The position numbers and the translations under genes were made by a program. From NCBI GenBank assembly GCA_947624445.1, contig CANQKF010000002.1, forward strand, positions 1 through 64,000: a DNA stretch of 64,000 bases, written 5' to 3'. This document shows positions 18,004 to 25,088 of this stretch, in pieces. The stretch is from an uncultured Clostridia bacterium. GTDB lineage: Bacteria > Bacillota > Clostridia > Christensenellales > Borkfalkiaceae. Below the pieces are notes generated by a model. The model was given only the letters and a program-made list of their open reading frames with translations, was not told the origin of the DNA and did not search any database. Positions within the stretch are counted from its first letter, which is position 1. Every line of letters starts with the position of its first letter.

Positions 18004-18747
18004 ATGAAGAAAGTTTTGTTGGCAGCGGCGCTTTCGGTCGCCATTGCCGCTGCGGCGGCAGGCGGCGCGGTATTCACGTCCGCGCGCCGTTCCCTGCCTG
18101 AGGCGCCCGCCACGGAGTGCGCGGTCGAGGCCGCTGTTCTTCGGCAGGGCAGCAGAGGAAACGAGGTCAAGGAGGTCCAGCGCCGTCTCAAGAATTGGGG
18201 ATACTATTCGGGTTCGGTCGATGGGATCTTCGGCGCCGCGACGAAGAAGGCGGTCATCGCCTTCCAGAAGAAGAACGGGCTCACGCCGGACGGCGTCGTC
18301 GGAAAGGCGACCTATGCCGCGCTCGGCATGAACGCTTCCTACAACGCGTTGCAGGGCGGCTCGGTCTCCTCGAACCAAGGCAGTTCGAATTACACATCTT
18401 CCGATCTCTATCTTCTCGCGAAGGCGATCTACGCGGAGGGCAGAGGGGAGAGCTACACGGGGCAGGTGGCGATCGGTGCGGTCATCATGAATCGCGTCAA
18501 GAGCCCTTCCTTCCCCAACACCGTCTCGGGCGTCATCTACCAGAAGGGCGCTTTCACGGCGGTCACGGACGGACAGATCAACCTCGAACCCAACCAGACG
18601 GCGTATAACGCCGCCCGCGACGCGATGAACGGCTGGGATCCGACGTACGGGTGCCTCTATTATTACAACCCCGCCGTCGCGACGAGTTCATGGATCTTCA
18701 ACCGCAAGACGGTGACGGTCATCGGCAAGCATGTCTTTGCCATTTAA
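18004..18747 (+). CDS. sleB: Spore cortex-lytic enzyme SleB
   Basis: A 247-aa exported hydrolase. It has a signal peptide (residues 1-25) and a peptidoglycan-binding domain (about 45-105: LRQGSRGNEVKEVQRRL, GIFGAATKKAVIAFQ). The C-terminal SleB/hydrolase_2 lytic transglycosylase domain (about 128-247) has catalytic-region phrase AIYAEGRGESYTGQVAIGAV. It degrades muramic-delta-lactam cortex during germination. It is followed ten bases on by ypeB, its usual partner. SD AGGAGG precedes ATG 18004. The upstream GCATAA...CACATTG arrangement may be a weak SigG-type promoter, but the match is poor. Confidence 0.95.
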   Translation: MKKVLLAAALSVAIAAAAAGGAVFTSARRSLPEAPATECAVEAAVLRQGSRGNEVKEVQRRLKNWGYYSGSVDGIFGAATKKAVIAFQKKNGLTPDGVVGKATYAALGMNASYNALQGGSVSSNQGSSNYTSSDLYLLAKAIYAEGRGESYTGQVAIGAVIMNRVKSPSFPNTVSGVIYQKGAFTAVTDGQINLEPNQTAYNAARDAMNGWDPTYGCLYYYNPAVATSSWIFNRKTVTVIGKHVFAI

Positions 18748-18757
18748 GGAGGGAGCG

Positions 18758-20791
18758 ATGAAAAAGACAATCGGAAAGAATGTCTCCAGCGGCGCCGAAA
18801 AGGTGGAGCGCGTGGAGGAAACCCGTGTGACGCCCGAGGGCGTCGACAGCAAGACGGCGCCTGCGGCCAAACCCGCGGCGAAAAAGACGGGCACGGCGAA
18901 GCGCACGGCGGAAAAACCGCGCACCGCGGGCAGAGCGAAGTCTGCTTCCGCGGCAAAGACGGCGGGCAAGGCCGAGCGCGCGAAGAAGAAGGAAGCGGCC
19001 GCGGCGGACCGCAGAGTCGAGGCGGCGAAGCTCCGCGCCGAAAAGAAGAAGGCGAAGGCGGAGAAAAAGACGGCGGTCAAGACCGCCAAGCTCGAGAAGC
19101 GGGCGCAGATCAAGGCCAAAAAGCTCGAAAAGCGGCAGGCGATCGCCGAGAAGAAGCTCGCGCGGCGGGAAGCCATCGCCAAGAAGAAGGCCGACCGCGC
19201 CGCAAAGCGGGAGGAGCGGAAGGCGGAGCTCAAGGAAAAGCGCGTCGAGAAGCGCGCGGAGCGCATCGCCCGCAGGGAGATGCTCCGTCACGAATCCAAG
19301 GCCGAGAAGCGGCAGCGGATCGCCCGAGAAAAGAAGGAAAAGCGCGCGGCGCATGCAAAGCGGGCGGAGGCGCGCGATAAGGCGCGGTCCGAGCGCAGGG
19401 CGGCGCGGGAGAACGCGCGGGTACGCAAGGCGGAGGACCGCAAGCACCGCCGCGAACAGCGCACCGAACGCAAACAGCACGCCCCCGGCTTCGGCGGCTG
19501 GCTGGCGGCGGTCATCTCCCTCGGCACGGCGTGCCTCGTGCTCGCCACCATCGTCACCGCGGGCGCATTCCGCATGAACGACATCCGCGTCGCGAGCGAA
19601 AACGGCTACCGTTCCACCCTGTTCGAGATGGTCTCGGTCTCCGAGGAGCTCGACGACAACCTCGGCAAGCTGCGCGTCTCCGCAGGCGCGGACGAACAGC
19701 GGCAGTTGCTCACGGATATCCTCGTCGACGCCGCCCTCATGGAGAGCGCGCTCGAAAAGATCCCCGTGGACGCCGAGACGGGCACGGACATCTCCGCCTT
19801 CGTCAACCGCACGGGCGCCTATGCGCGGATGCTGCTCTCCCGCATCGCCGCGGGCGGCACGCTCACCGCGAAGGAGAAAGAGGCGGTCGCTTCGCTCTAT
19901 GAGATCAACGATAAGCTCTACGGCGAGCTCAACGACCTCGTTTCGACGATGACGGAGAAGGATTTCACCGCCTTTCTGACGGGCAAGGGAACGATGCAGG
20001 ACCGCCTCGGCGAGATCGCGGGCGGCACAAGGAAACAGCCCGAGGAGACCGATTCGCCCTTCCTCGGCGAGGGGAACGTCGGCGAAAACCGCCTCGCGGG
20101 GCGCGAAGAGATCACCTCTTCGGAGGCGGAGGAGCGCGTGCGGCAGTACTTCGAGGGCTACCACATCCGCGACGTCCGCTACACGGGCGAGACGGTCGCG
20201 CGCGACATCGCCTGCTACAACTTCCTGCTCACCGATGAGAACGACCTCGAGATCTTTGCCGAGGTCACCAAGAGCGGCGAGCTCGCCTTCTTCGACACCT
20301 ACGAGGAGTGCGCGACCAAGAACTTCGATCTCGCCTCCTGCGACGCGATCGCCCGCGAATATCTCAAGAGCATCGGCATCGAGGGCGTCGAGGCGGTGTG
20401 GCGTTCGGACGGCGGCATGATCGCCAACCTCACCTACACCACGGTGCAAGAGGGCGTCCGCATCTATCCCGAGATCCTGCTCGTGCGCGTGTGCGAGGAG
20501 AAAGGGAGGGTCGTCGGCATGGACGCGAGGGGGTACCTGCTCAACCGTTCCGAGCGCAGTTTTGCGGCAGAGCTCTCCGAAGAGGAGGCGCGCGATCTGC
20601 TCGCGGACGGGCTCGAACCCTACGCCGTGCATCTCGCCGTCGTTCCCGTGCACGGGCAGGAGCGGCTCGCCTACGAATTCGCCTGCAACTACGGGGAAGA
20701 GGAGTTCATCGTCTACCTCGACGCGAATACGGGAGCGGAAGTGCGCATTTTCCGCGTCCGTGCGGGCGCCCGCGGGAGCTACCTGCGCTAA
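18758..20791 (+). CDS. ypeB: Germination protein YpeB with a long basic N-terminal extension
   Basis: A 677-aa protein. The C-terminal about 410 residues are YpeB: a membrane helix (about 246-268), then RVASENGYRSTLFEMVSV and the paired PepSY-like domains with conserved GYLLNRSER and YEFACNYGEEEF phrases. YpeB stabilises and localises SleB in the spore. Usual YpeB is about 450 aa with the helix at the extreme N-terminus. Here about 243 residues of Lys/Ala/Arg/Glu-rich low-complexity, probably helical sequence precede it and should lie on the cytoplasmic side. The ATG at 18758 has SD AAGGAGG. It is an operon with sleB. Confidence 0.92.
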   Translation: MKKTIGKNVSSGAEKVERVEETRVTPEGVDSKTAPAAKPAAKKTGTAKRTAEKPRTAGRAKSASAAKTAGKAERAKKKEAAAADRRVEAAKLRAEKKKAKAEKKTAVKTAKLEKRAQIKAKKLEKRQAIAEKKLARREAIAKKKADRAAKREERKAELKEKRVEKRAERIARREMLRHESKAEKRQRIAREKKEKRAAHAKRAEARDKARSERRAARENARVRKAEDRKHRREQRTERKQHAPGFGGWLAAVISLGTACLVLATIVTAGAFRMNDIRVASENGYRSTLFEMVSVSEELDDNLGKLRVSAGADEQRQLLTDILVDAALMESALEKIPVDAETGTDISAFVNRTGAYARMLLSRIAAGGTLTAKEKEAVASLYEINDKLYGELNDLVSTMTEKDFTAFLTGKGTMQDRLGEIAGGTRKQPEETDSPFLGEGNVGENRLAGREEITSSEAEERVRQYFEGYHIRDVRYTGETVARDIACYNFLLTDENDLEIFAEVTKSGELAFFDTYEECATKNFDLASCDAIAREYLKSIGIEGVEAVWRSDGGMIANLTYTTVQEGVRIYPEILLVRVCEEKGRVVGMDARGYLLNRSERSFAAELSEEEARDLLADGLEPYAVHLAVVPVHGQERLAYEFACNYGEEEFIVYLDANTGAEVRIFRVRAGARGSYLR

Positions 20792-20820
20792 AACAAGCAT
20801 ACGATTTCAGGATAAAAAAC

Positions 20821-20850
20821 GCCGCCCTGTGCCGTTCGGCACAGGGCGGC
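20821..20850 (+). terminator. Terminator of sleB-ypeB
   Basis: A perfect 13-bp stem GCCGCCCTGTGCC / GGCACAGGGCGGC with a GTTC loop, preceded by A6. It also lies downstream of the convergent spoIIE. Confidence 0.85.
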
Positions 20851-20885
20851 AAATTGTTGTATCGCGCGGCGCGGAGGTTCGGAAA

Positions 20886-20906
20886 GTGGGGGGACGTATA
20901 TCGAAA
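20886..20906 (+). repeat. Dispersed GGGGGACGTAT motif, copy 6
   Basis: GTGGGGGGACGTATATCGAAA, between the ypeB terminator and the 3' end of spoIIE. Confidence 0.5.
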
Positions 20907-20956
20907 AACGCCCTTTTCCCGCATTTTCCGCATGGCGTGCGGCGTACTTTTTTCGG

Positions 20957-23224
20957 CTACGCGCTCTTCGCGAGCTTCACGGTGACGACGGTCATATCGT
21001 CCTCCGCCCGTCCGCGGAACCGCCGCAGGGCTTCGTGCAAGATCTCCTCGGCGAGGGACTGCGGGTTGAGCGGATGCAGCTTGGAGAGATAGTTGCACAG
21101 CTCGGCGGAGGAGCCGAACGCCGTCGAGATCCCGTCGCTCATGAAGATCAGAAAGTCGTCCTCCTTCATCTCGACGCGCAGACAGGCGGGGCGGATGGCG
21201 TCGAGCACCCCGATGGGGAGGGATTCCCCCTCGAGCACCTGCAAGGTCTCGCCCGAGAGCACGAAGCCGGGCGGCGAGCCGATCTTCACGACGTCCGCGA
21301 TGCCCGAATCGAGGTCGAAGGCGGCGAGGTCCAAACAGGCGAAGCGCTCGTCCGAGGAGAAGGCGAGCAGGTTGTTCACGGTCGAGAGCACCGTCTCGGA
21401 GGGCATCCGCGCCTTGTAGAAGCTCTCGAGGAGGGTGAGCGTGCGGTCGGAGATCCGCCGCGCCTCTTCGCCGCTGCCCATGCCGTCCGAGAGGGCGACG
21501 ATGAACCTCCGCTCGTCGATTTTGAGGATGGAATGGGTGTCCCCGCTCGCGAGTTCGCCCTCCTTGGGGCGGGAGGCGATGCCGAACGCCGCGTCGAAAT
21601 CGGGGCGCTTTTTGAGCACGAAACAGGCGCGGTCGGCCGTGAGCGGAAGTTTTTCGGAGAGCGAGAGGGGGACGCCGAGCGTCTCGCTCGCGATCTTTGC
21701 GACGCGCGCCCCGCTCACCTTGCTCTCGAGCGTCGCGGTCGCCGTGAAGGATTCACCCTCCCCGTAGAGAAAGATCTCCGAGCTCAAAAGGCCGTCCTTT
21801 GCGAGCGCCTCCGCGAGGAGATGCTCCTCCTCGGAAAAGGAGAATTCGGCGCTCTGCTCGAGGGCGATGTTCCGCAGGATCTCGCTGATGCCGTGCGCCT
21901 GTTGGGCGAGGAGCATCCGCCCCTGCCGCGCCGATTCGAGTTCGAGCGCCACGTGGCGGTAGTCGGCGAGGTGTTGATTGAGCGCGAACAGCAGCCCCGC
22001 GGTGTTCACGCAGCCGTGGTTGAGCTCGGTGGGAACGTCGATAAGATCCACACGTCCCTTGGCTTTTCCCACGGCGATGAGCTTATCCATCTGTTCGTAG
22101 ATGCCCTCCGCCGCGCAGACTTTGCGGTTGCGGCAGTTCGTACACAGGCTCCCCTTGAGCTTTTCGCGGAGCTTGGAGACGTCGGTATCCGCGGGTTTTT
22201 GGGTATCGAAGGAGTTCTCGATCTCGCGGAAGAGAGAGGAGACCTCGTAGAGCTGTTCCCCGACGGCGCGGCGGTTGCGGTTGATGGCGATGCGCGGCAG
22301 GGCGGTCTCGCGGTAAAAGAGGAGACTCTTGCGCGCGCGGCGGAGCGCCCGTTCGGGGACGCACATGACCGCCACGGCGGGCACAAGACAGGAGAGCAGC
22401 GTAAATAAAATGGGGACGCCCCCCTGCATATAGACGCCTTCGAAGTACATCGCGCCCGCGAAGGCGACAAAGAGCGCGAGGGCGGCGGCGATCCTGCCGT
22501 AGGGGACGAGCATGAGCGCGGCACAGGCGAAGATGGCGTATTCCGCGAGCGGGACGACGGAGAGCCGCATCACGCAGAGGGGGAGCGCCAGCACGACGGC
22601 GAAGGGAACGCACACGGCGCTCCGGAAGAGCACCGCGGCGGCGAGCAGCGCAAAGAGGGAGACGGCGAAGAACGCCTCGGTCCCGAGCGCGGCGTAGAGC
22701 CCCATGCCCGCAAAGAGCCAGATCGACGCGATCTCCGCGAGTTCGCCCGCGGTGAGACGGGAGCGGAAGGCGCGGAACAGGATCGCCGAGAGCCCGCCTT
22801 CGAACAGCATGCAGAGCATCACCGAAAAGCCCGCAAGGATCACCTTCTGGAGGAGGGGCGTGAGCGGTAAGGCATACCCCGTATGTGGAAAAATCAAGAT
22901 GAACGGCACCTGTGCGCAGACGGCGTAGATCGCCCGTTCGAAGCCTGCTTTGCGCCGCAGACGGCCGTAGACGCTCCACACCACGACGCAGATCGCCGCT
23001 TGCAGCGCGGCGGAGAGGGTCGCGCCGATTGAGACGGCCGCGACGGAGGCGGCAAGGTATGCCCCGCCGAGCAGCAAGGGATTCCCGCCCGCGACGAGGG
23101 CGGCATAGAAGAGGGGAAAGGCGAGGGGCTCCCGCTGCGGCAGGGCAAAATTCAGGAAAACCATTGCCGCCGCGATCGCAAGATACCTGATCGCCGCGGT
23201 GGAAGAGATCTTCGGTCTTTTCAT
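20957..23224 (-). CDS. spoIIE: Stage II sporulation protein E (PP2C phosphatase)
   Basis: A 755-aa phosphatase that dephosphorylates SpoIIAA to activate SigF in the forespore and interacts with FtsZ. The N-terminal about 320 residues hold about ten membrane helices. A central regulatory region includes a CxxC-type NCRNRKVC. The C-terminal PP2C domain has ALSDGMGSGEEA (about 575), LIFMSDGIST and AEDDMTVV. The start at 23224 is chosen for SD AAAGGAG; the frame stays open upstream to 23482 but that extension contains a terminator hairpin. A TATAAT and a Spo0A box lie just upstream. It is convergent with ypeB. Confidence 0.95.
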   Translation of the reverse strand: MKRPKISSTAAIRYLAIAAAMVFLNFALPQREPLAFPLFYAALVAGGNPLLLGGAYLAASVAAVSIGATLSAALQAAICVVVWSVYGRLRRKAGFERAIYAVCAQVPFILIFPHTGYALPLTPLLQKVILAGFSVMLCMLFEGGLSAILFRAFRSRLTAGELAEIASIWLFAGMGLYAALGTEAFFAVSLFALLAAAVLFRSAVCVPFAVVLALPLCVMRLSVVPLAEYAIFACAALMLVPYGRIAAALALFVAFAGAMYFEGVYMQGGVPILFTLLSCLVPAVAVMCVPERALRRARKSLLFYRETALPRIAINRNRRAVGEQLYEVSSLFREIENSFDTQKPADTDVSKLREKLKGSLCTNCRNRKVCAAEGIYEQMDKLIAVGKAKGRVDLIDVPTELNHGCVNTAGLLFALNQHLADYRHVALELESARQGRMLLAQQAHGISEILRNIALEQSAEFSFSEEEHLLAEALAKDGLLSSEIFLYGEGESFTATATLESKVSGARVAKIASETLGVPLSLSEKLPLTADRACFVLKKRPDFDAAFGIASRPKEGELASGDTHSILKIDERRFIVALSDGMGSGEEARRISDRTLTLLESFYKARMPSETVLSTVNNLLAFSSDERFACLDLAAFDLDSGIADVVKIGSPPGFVLSGETLQVLEGESLPIGVLDAIRPACLRVEMKEDDFLIFMSDGISTAFGSSAELCNYLSKLHPLNPQSLAEEILHEALRRFRGRAEDDMTVVTVKLAKSA

Positions 23225-23243
23225 GATGCGCTCCTTTCGCACC

Positions 23244-23249
23244 ATTATA
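23244..23249 (-). promoter_or_regulatory. -10 box of the spoIIE promoter
   Basis: TATAAT on the minus strand, 19 bases before the ATG. No SigA -35 lies at the right distance (CCTGCC instead), as expected for an activator-dependent promoter. The mRNA would begin at or just before the SD. Confidence 0.7.
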
Positions 23250-23289
23250 GAGGATCCCGCGGGGGAGGCAGGCGGAAGATCGGTCTTAC

Positions 23290-23298
23290 TTTGTCGAA
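23290..23298 (+). promoter_or_regulatory. Spo0A box upstream of spoIIE
   Basis: TTTGTCGAA, a full match to the 0A-box consensus, centred about 57 bp upstream of the predicted spoIIE start point and in reverse orientation to the gene. Activation of spoIIE by Spo0A is established in Bacillus. Confidence 0.65.
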
Positions 23299-23336
23299 AA
23301 AACAAAAAAGCGGGGCGCGCTTTCCCGCGTGCCCCC
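23297..23336 (-). terminator. Intrinsic terminator upstream of spoIIE
   Basis: On the minus strand, a GGGGC-A-CGC / GCG-C-GCCCC stem (one mismatch) with a short loop, followed by TTTTTTGTTTTTT. It ends the transcript started at about 23724 before it reaches spoIIE. Confidence 0.8.
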
Positions 23337-23344
23337 GGAAACAT

Positions 23345-23368
23345 GACCCCGCGCAACCGCACGGGGTC
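23345..23368 (-). other. Hairpin ahead of the terminator
   Basis: GACCCCGTGC / GCGCGGGGTC, a 10-bp stem with one T-G pair and a GGTT loop, on the minus strand just before the 23336 terminator. It has no T run, so it is not a terminator itself; it may fold as part of the small transcript. Confidence 0.5.
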
Positions 23369-23485
23369 CTTTCTGACATTTAGTTGTAGAGGGGGTACCG
23401 TTTCTTTCGATGGTTCCTTCTCTCTTTGGGGAACGCCCCTGCGCGGGATCCGTGGATCTATTTCCGCGCCCTTACGGAACATCGC

Positions 23486-23518
23486 TTATGTTTCCGCCCC
23501 TTTCATAAAGTGGTACAT
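23486..23518 (-). CDS. Micro-ORF 2 (10 aa)
   Basis: Encodes MYHFMKGAET. SD AAGGAGG (23533-23527) sits eight bases before the ATG, as good as any in the window. Its last residues (KGAE) recur at the start of the next frame (MFRKGAEI from 23482). No recognised family; translation is predicted from the SD only. Confidence 0.45.
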   Translation of the reverse strand: MYHFMKGAET

Positions 23519-23533
23519 CGGTGTGTCCTCCTT

Positions 23534-23566
23534 CTACTTGATCTTCAAGCCTTGGAAGTGTTTCAT
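23534..23566 (-). CDS. Micro-ORF 1 (10 aa)
   Basis: Encodes MKHFQGLKIK. SD GGAGG (23579-23575) sits eight bases before the ATG. The stop codon directly abuts the SD of micro-ORF 2, giving a two-cistron layout. No recognised family. Confidence 0.45.
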   Translation of the reverse strand: MKHFQGLKIK

Positions 23567-23730
23567 ATCGCGTACCTCCGATATGATGTTTTTGCGGCGA
23601 TCTTTTGACTTTTGAAGAACTTTTCCGTCCCTTTCTCAAGTGTCCTGTGTCAGGCTTACCTGTCCATCGGAGTATCCCGCCTTTGTTTGAAAGCAACTTT
23701 TTTTGTGAGCTACTTTCTTTTTCTAGCTTT

Positions 23731-23758
23731 ATTATAGCATAGAATTCGGATCTGTCAA
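23731..23758 (-). promoter_or_regulatory. Strong consensus promoter of the micro-ORF transcript
   Basis: Minus strand TTGACA (23758-23753), 16-bp spacer, TATAAT (23736-23731), with an extended -10 (TGCTATAAT). Confidence 0.85.
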
Positions 23759-23848
23759 GAGGTTTCGGAAAAATTTTCGAAAAAAAATTTTGCGGGCGGT
23801 CTGCACCCGCGGTTTCTGCCCGCGCGCACCGGTTTGCGGCCTCTTTGT

Positions 23849-23891
23849 GCGCCCGCGCTCCGCGCGCGGGAGGGGCGCGGAGCGCGGGCGC
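23849..23891 (-). terminator. Hairpin at the end of the ger operon
   Basis: A perfect 17-bp GC-rich inverted repeat (23849-23865 / 23875-23891) starting four bases after the gerAC stop. No T run follows on the minus strand, so the termination mechanism is uncertain. Confidence 0.6.
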
Positions 23892-23894
23892 AGG

Positions 23895-25088
23895 TCATTT
23901 CATCGATTTGAGTTCGATCTTGGGCAGCGGACGGACCGCGGGGAGCAGGGCGTCTTTCCACTTCGCGTACTCTTTGAGCGAACGGCGGTAGAGGGTGCGC
24001 TGGAGCATGAAGAGATCGCATCCGGCGTCCTTGGCCGTCGTCCAGAGCTTTTCCACGTGCTCCGTGAGCAGCTGTTTCACGTTCCCGAGGATCTCGGGGC
24101 TCACGCTGTCGGAGGCGATGTCCGAGATGGAGGCGCTCACGCCGCGGCAGCACAGGCGCAGGGTGAGCGAGAGGGAGAGCTCGGCGGTGGGCGCGTTGTT
24201 CATTTTGAGCGCGACGCCGCCCTTGTTCCGCACGACGGTCAGCGTGACGGCCTTCTCGCCGTCGGTAGCGTTGAGGGTCCCCGAGAACACCTTCCCGCGC
24301 AGCAGGCTGAATGCGAAGGTCTCCTCGCGGGAGAGGAGGGCGACCATCTTCCCCTTCTTGAAGAGCGCCGTCTCCTCGGCGCTGTACACTTTCTGGCTCT
24401 CTTCGCCGCCGTTTGCGCCGCTTCCGCCTCCGCTTTCGCTGTCCCCGCCCGCGCTCTGCCCGCCCTGCTGTTCCGTCATGCGGATGTAGGGCAAAAAGCC
24501 GCTCTCCGAGACGCCGTAGTATCCGATCGCGAAGTCCTTCAGGGTGGAGACGGCGACCATGCCCGATTTTTGCGCCGCGTCCGAGAAGAGTTTTTCGATG
24601 GCGAGGGAGGAGGCGTCGTCGATGGCGCTTGCCGAGGAGATGAGCTCGCCCGCCTTCCCCTCGCACACGGCGAGCAGACAGGAATCGGGCATGTAGTCGT
24701 TGCGGAGAAAGTAGTTGAGGTGGGAGATGATGTCCTCGCCCTTCGCCGCCGCTTCGCCGATGACGATGAGATCGCAAAAGACGAGCTTGGGCACCCAGCC
24801 CGTCTTGGCGAAGATGAGGGAGATGCAGTCGGAGACGGTCTCGCCCTCCGCCTCGATCTCCACGGAGGAAGTGCCGCCCGTGGTGCGGTCGCTGCCCTTG
24901 GGCACGGCGATCTGCGCCGTCACCGAAAATCCGTTCTCCGTCTTGTCGATGCCCGCGGCGAGGATGATTGCCGTCTTTTGGATATCCACGAGCCCGAAGT
25001 CGTTGGAGAAGAAGGCAAACACGACGATCGCCGCGAGGATCAGATAAATTTTCATGGGGAGCGTATGCAAAAATTTACGGAATTTCAC
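23895..25088 (-). CDS. gerAC: Ger(x)C family germinant receptor subunit
   Basis: A 397-aa subunit C of a GerA-type germinant receptor in the spore inner membrane. It has an N-terminal hydrophobic segment (about 12-30), then the family opening VDIQKTAIILAAGIDKTENGF and the later three-domain pattern. GerAC proteins are normally lipoproteins with a lipobox Cys before this point. Here the region reads VVFAFFSNDFGLVDIQ with no Cys, so the protein may be held by an uncleaved helix. A Gly/Ser-rich insert lies near residues 205-225. It starts at a GTG with SD AGGAGG and overlaps gerAB by 14 bases. Last gene of the operon. Confidence 0.88.
   Translation of the reverse strand: MKFRKFLHTLPMKIYLILAAIVVFAFFSNDFGLVDIQKTAIILAAGIDKTENGFSVTAQIAVPKGSDRTTGGTSSVEIEAEGETVSDCISLIFAKTGWVPKLVFCDLIVIGEAAAKGEDIISHLNYFLRNDYMPDSCLLAVCEGKAGELISSASAIDDASSLAIEKLFSDAAQKSGMVAVSTLKDFAIGYYGVSESGFLPYIRMTEQQGGQSAGGDSESGGGSGANGGEESQKVYSAEETALFKKGKMVALLSREETFAFSLLRGKVFSGTLNATDGEKAVTLTVVRNKGGVALKMNNAPTAELSLSLTLRLCCRGVSASISDIASDSVSPEILGNVKQLLTEHVEKLWTTAKDAGCDLFMLQRTLYRRSLKEYAKWKDALLPAVRPLPKIELKSMK

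Larger units (their letters stand above)
23300..23724 (-). ncRNA. Candidate about 425-nt transcript with two micro-ORFs
   Basis: Bounded by a consensus promoter (23758-23731) and an intrinsic terminator (23336-23297). The first about 160 nt carry no ORF with an SD and include small hairpins such as CAGG-TAAG-CCTG. Two SD-led 10-codon ORFs follow, then about 150 nt to the terminator. No known RNA family was recognised. It may be a small regulatory RNA, a micropeptide gene or an attenuated leader of spoIIE. Together with spoIIE's own promoter it fills the 23225-23894 gap. Confidence 0.5.

Noticed and set aside
22405-22440. GGGGACGCCCCC inside spoIIE as a motif copy
   Set aside because: It lacks the ACGTAT core and encodes an ordinary membrane-loop sequence.
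23225-23482. N-terminal extension of SpoIIE to ATG 23482
   Set aside because: The extension spans an intrinsic terminator and the Spo0A box, has no good SD, and a strong SD serves ATG 23224. Kept only as a regulatory curiosity in the findings.
23567-23724. Known riboswitch or housekeeping RNA (c-di-GMP, T-box, tmRNA, 6S) in the leader of the micro-ORF transcript
   Set aside because: No conserved core of any of these classes could be recognised, so no family name is assigned.
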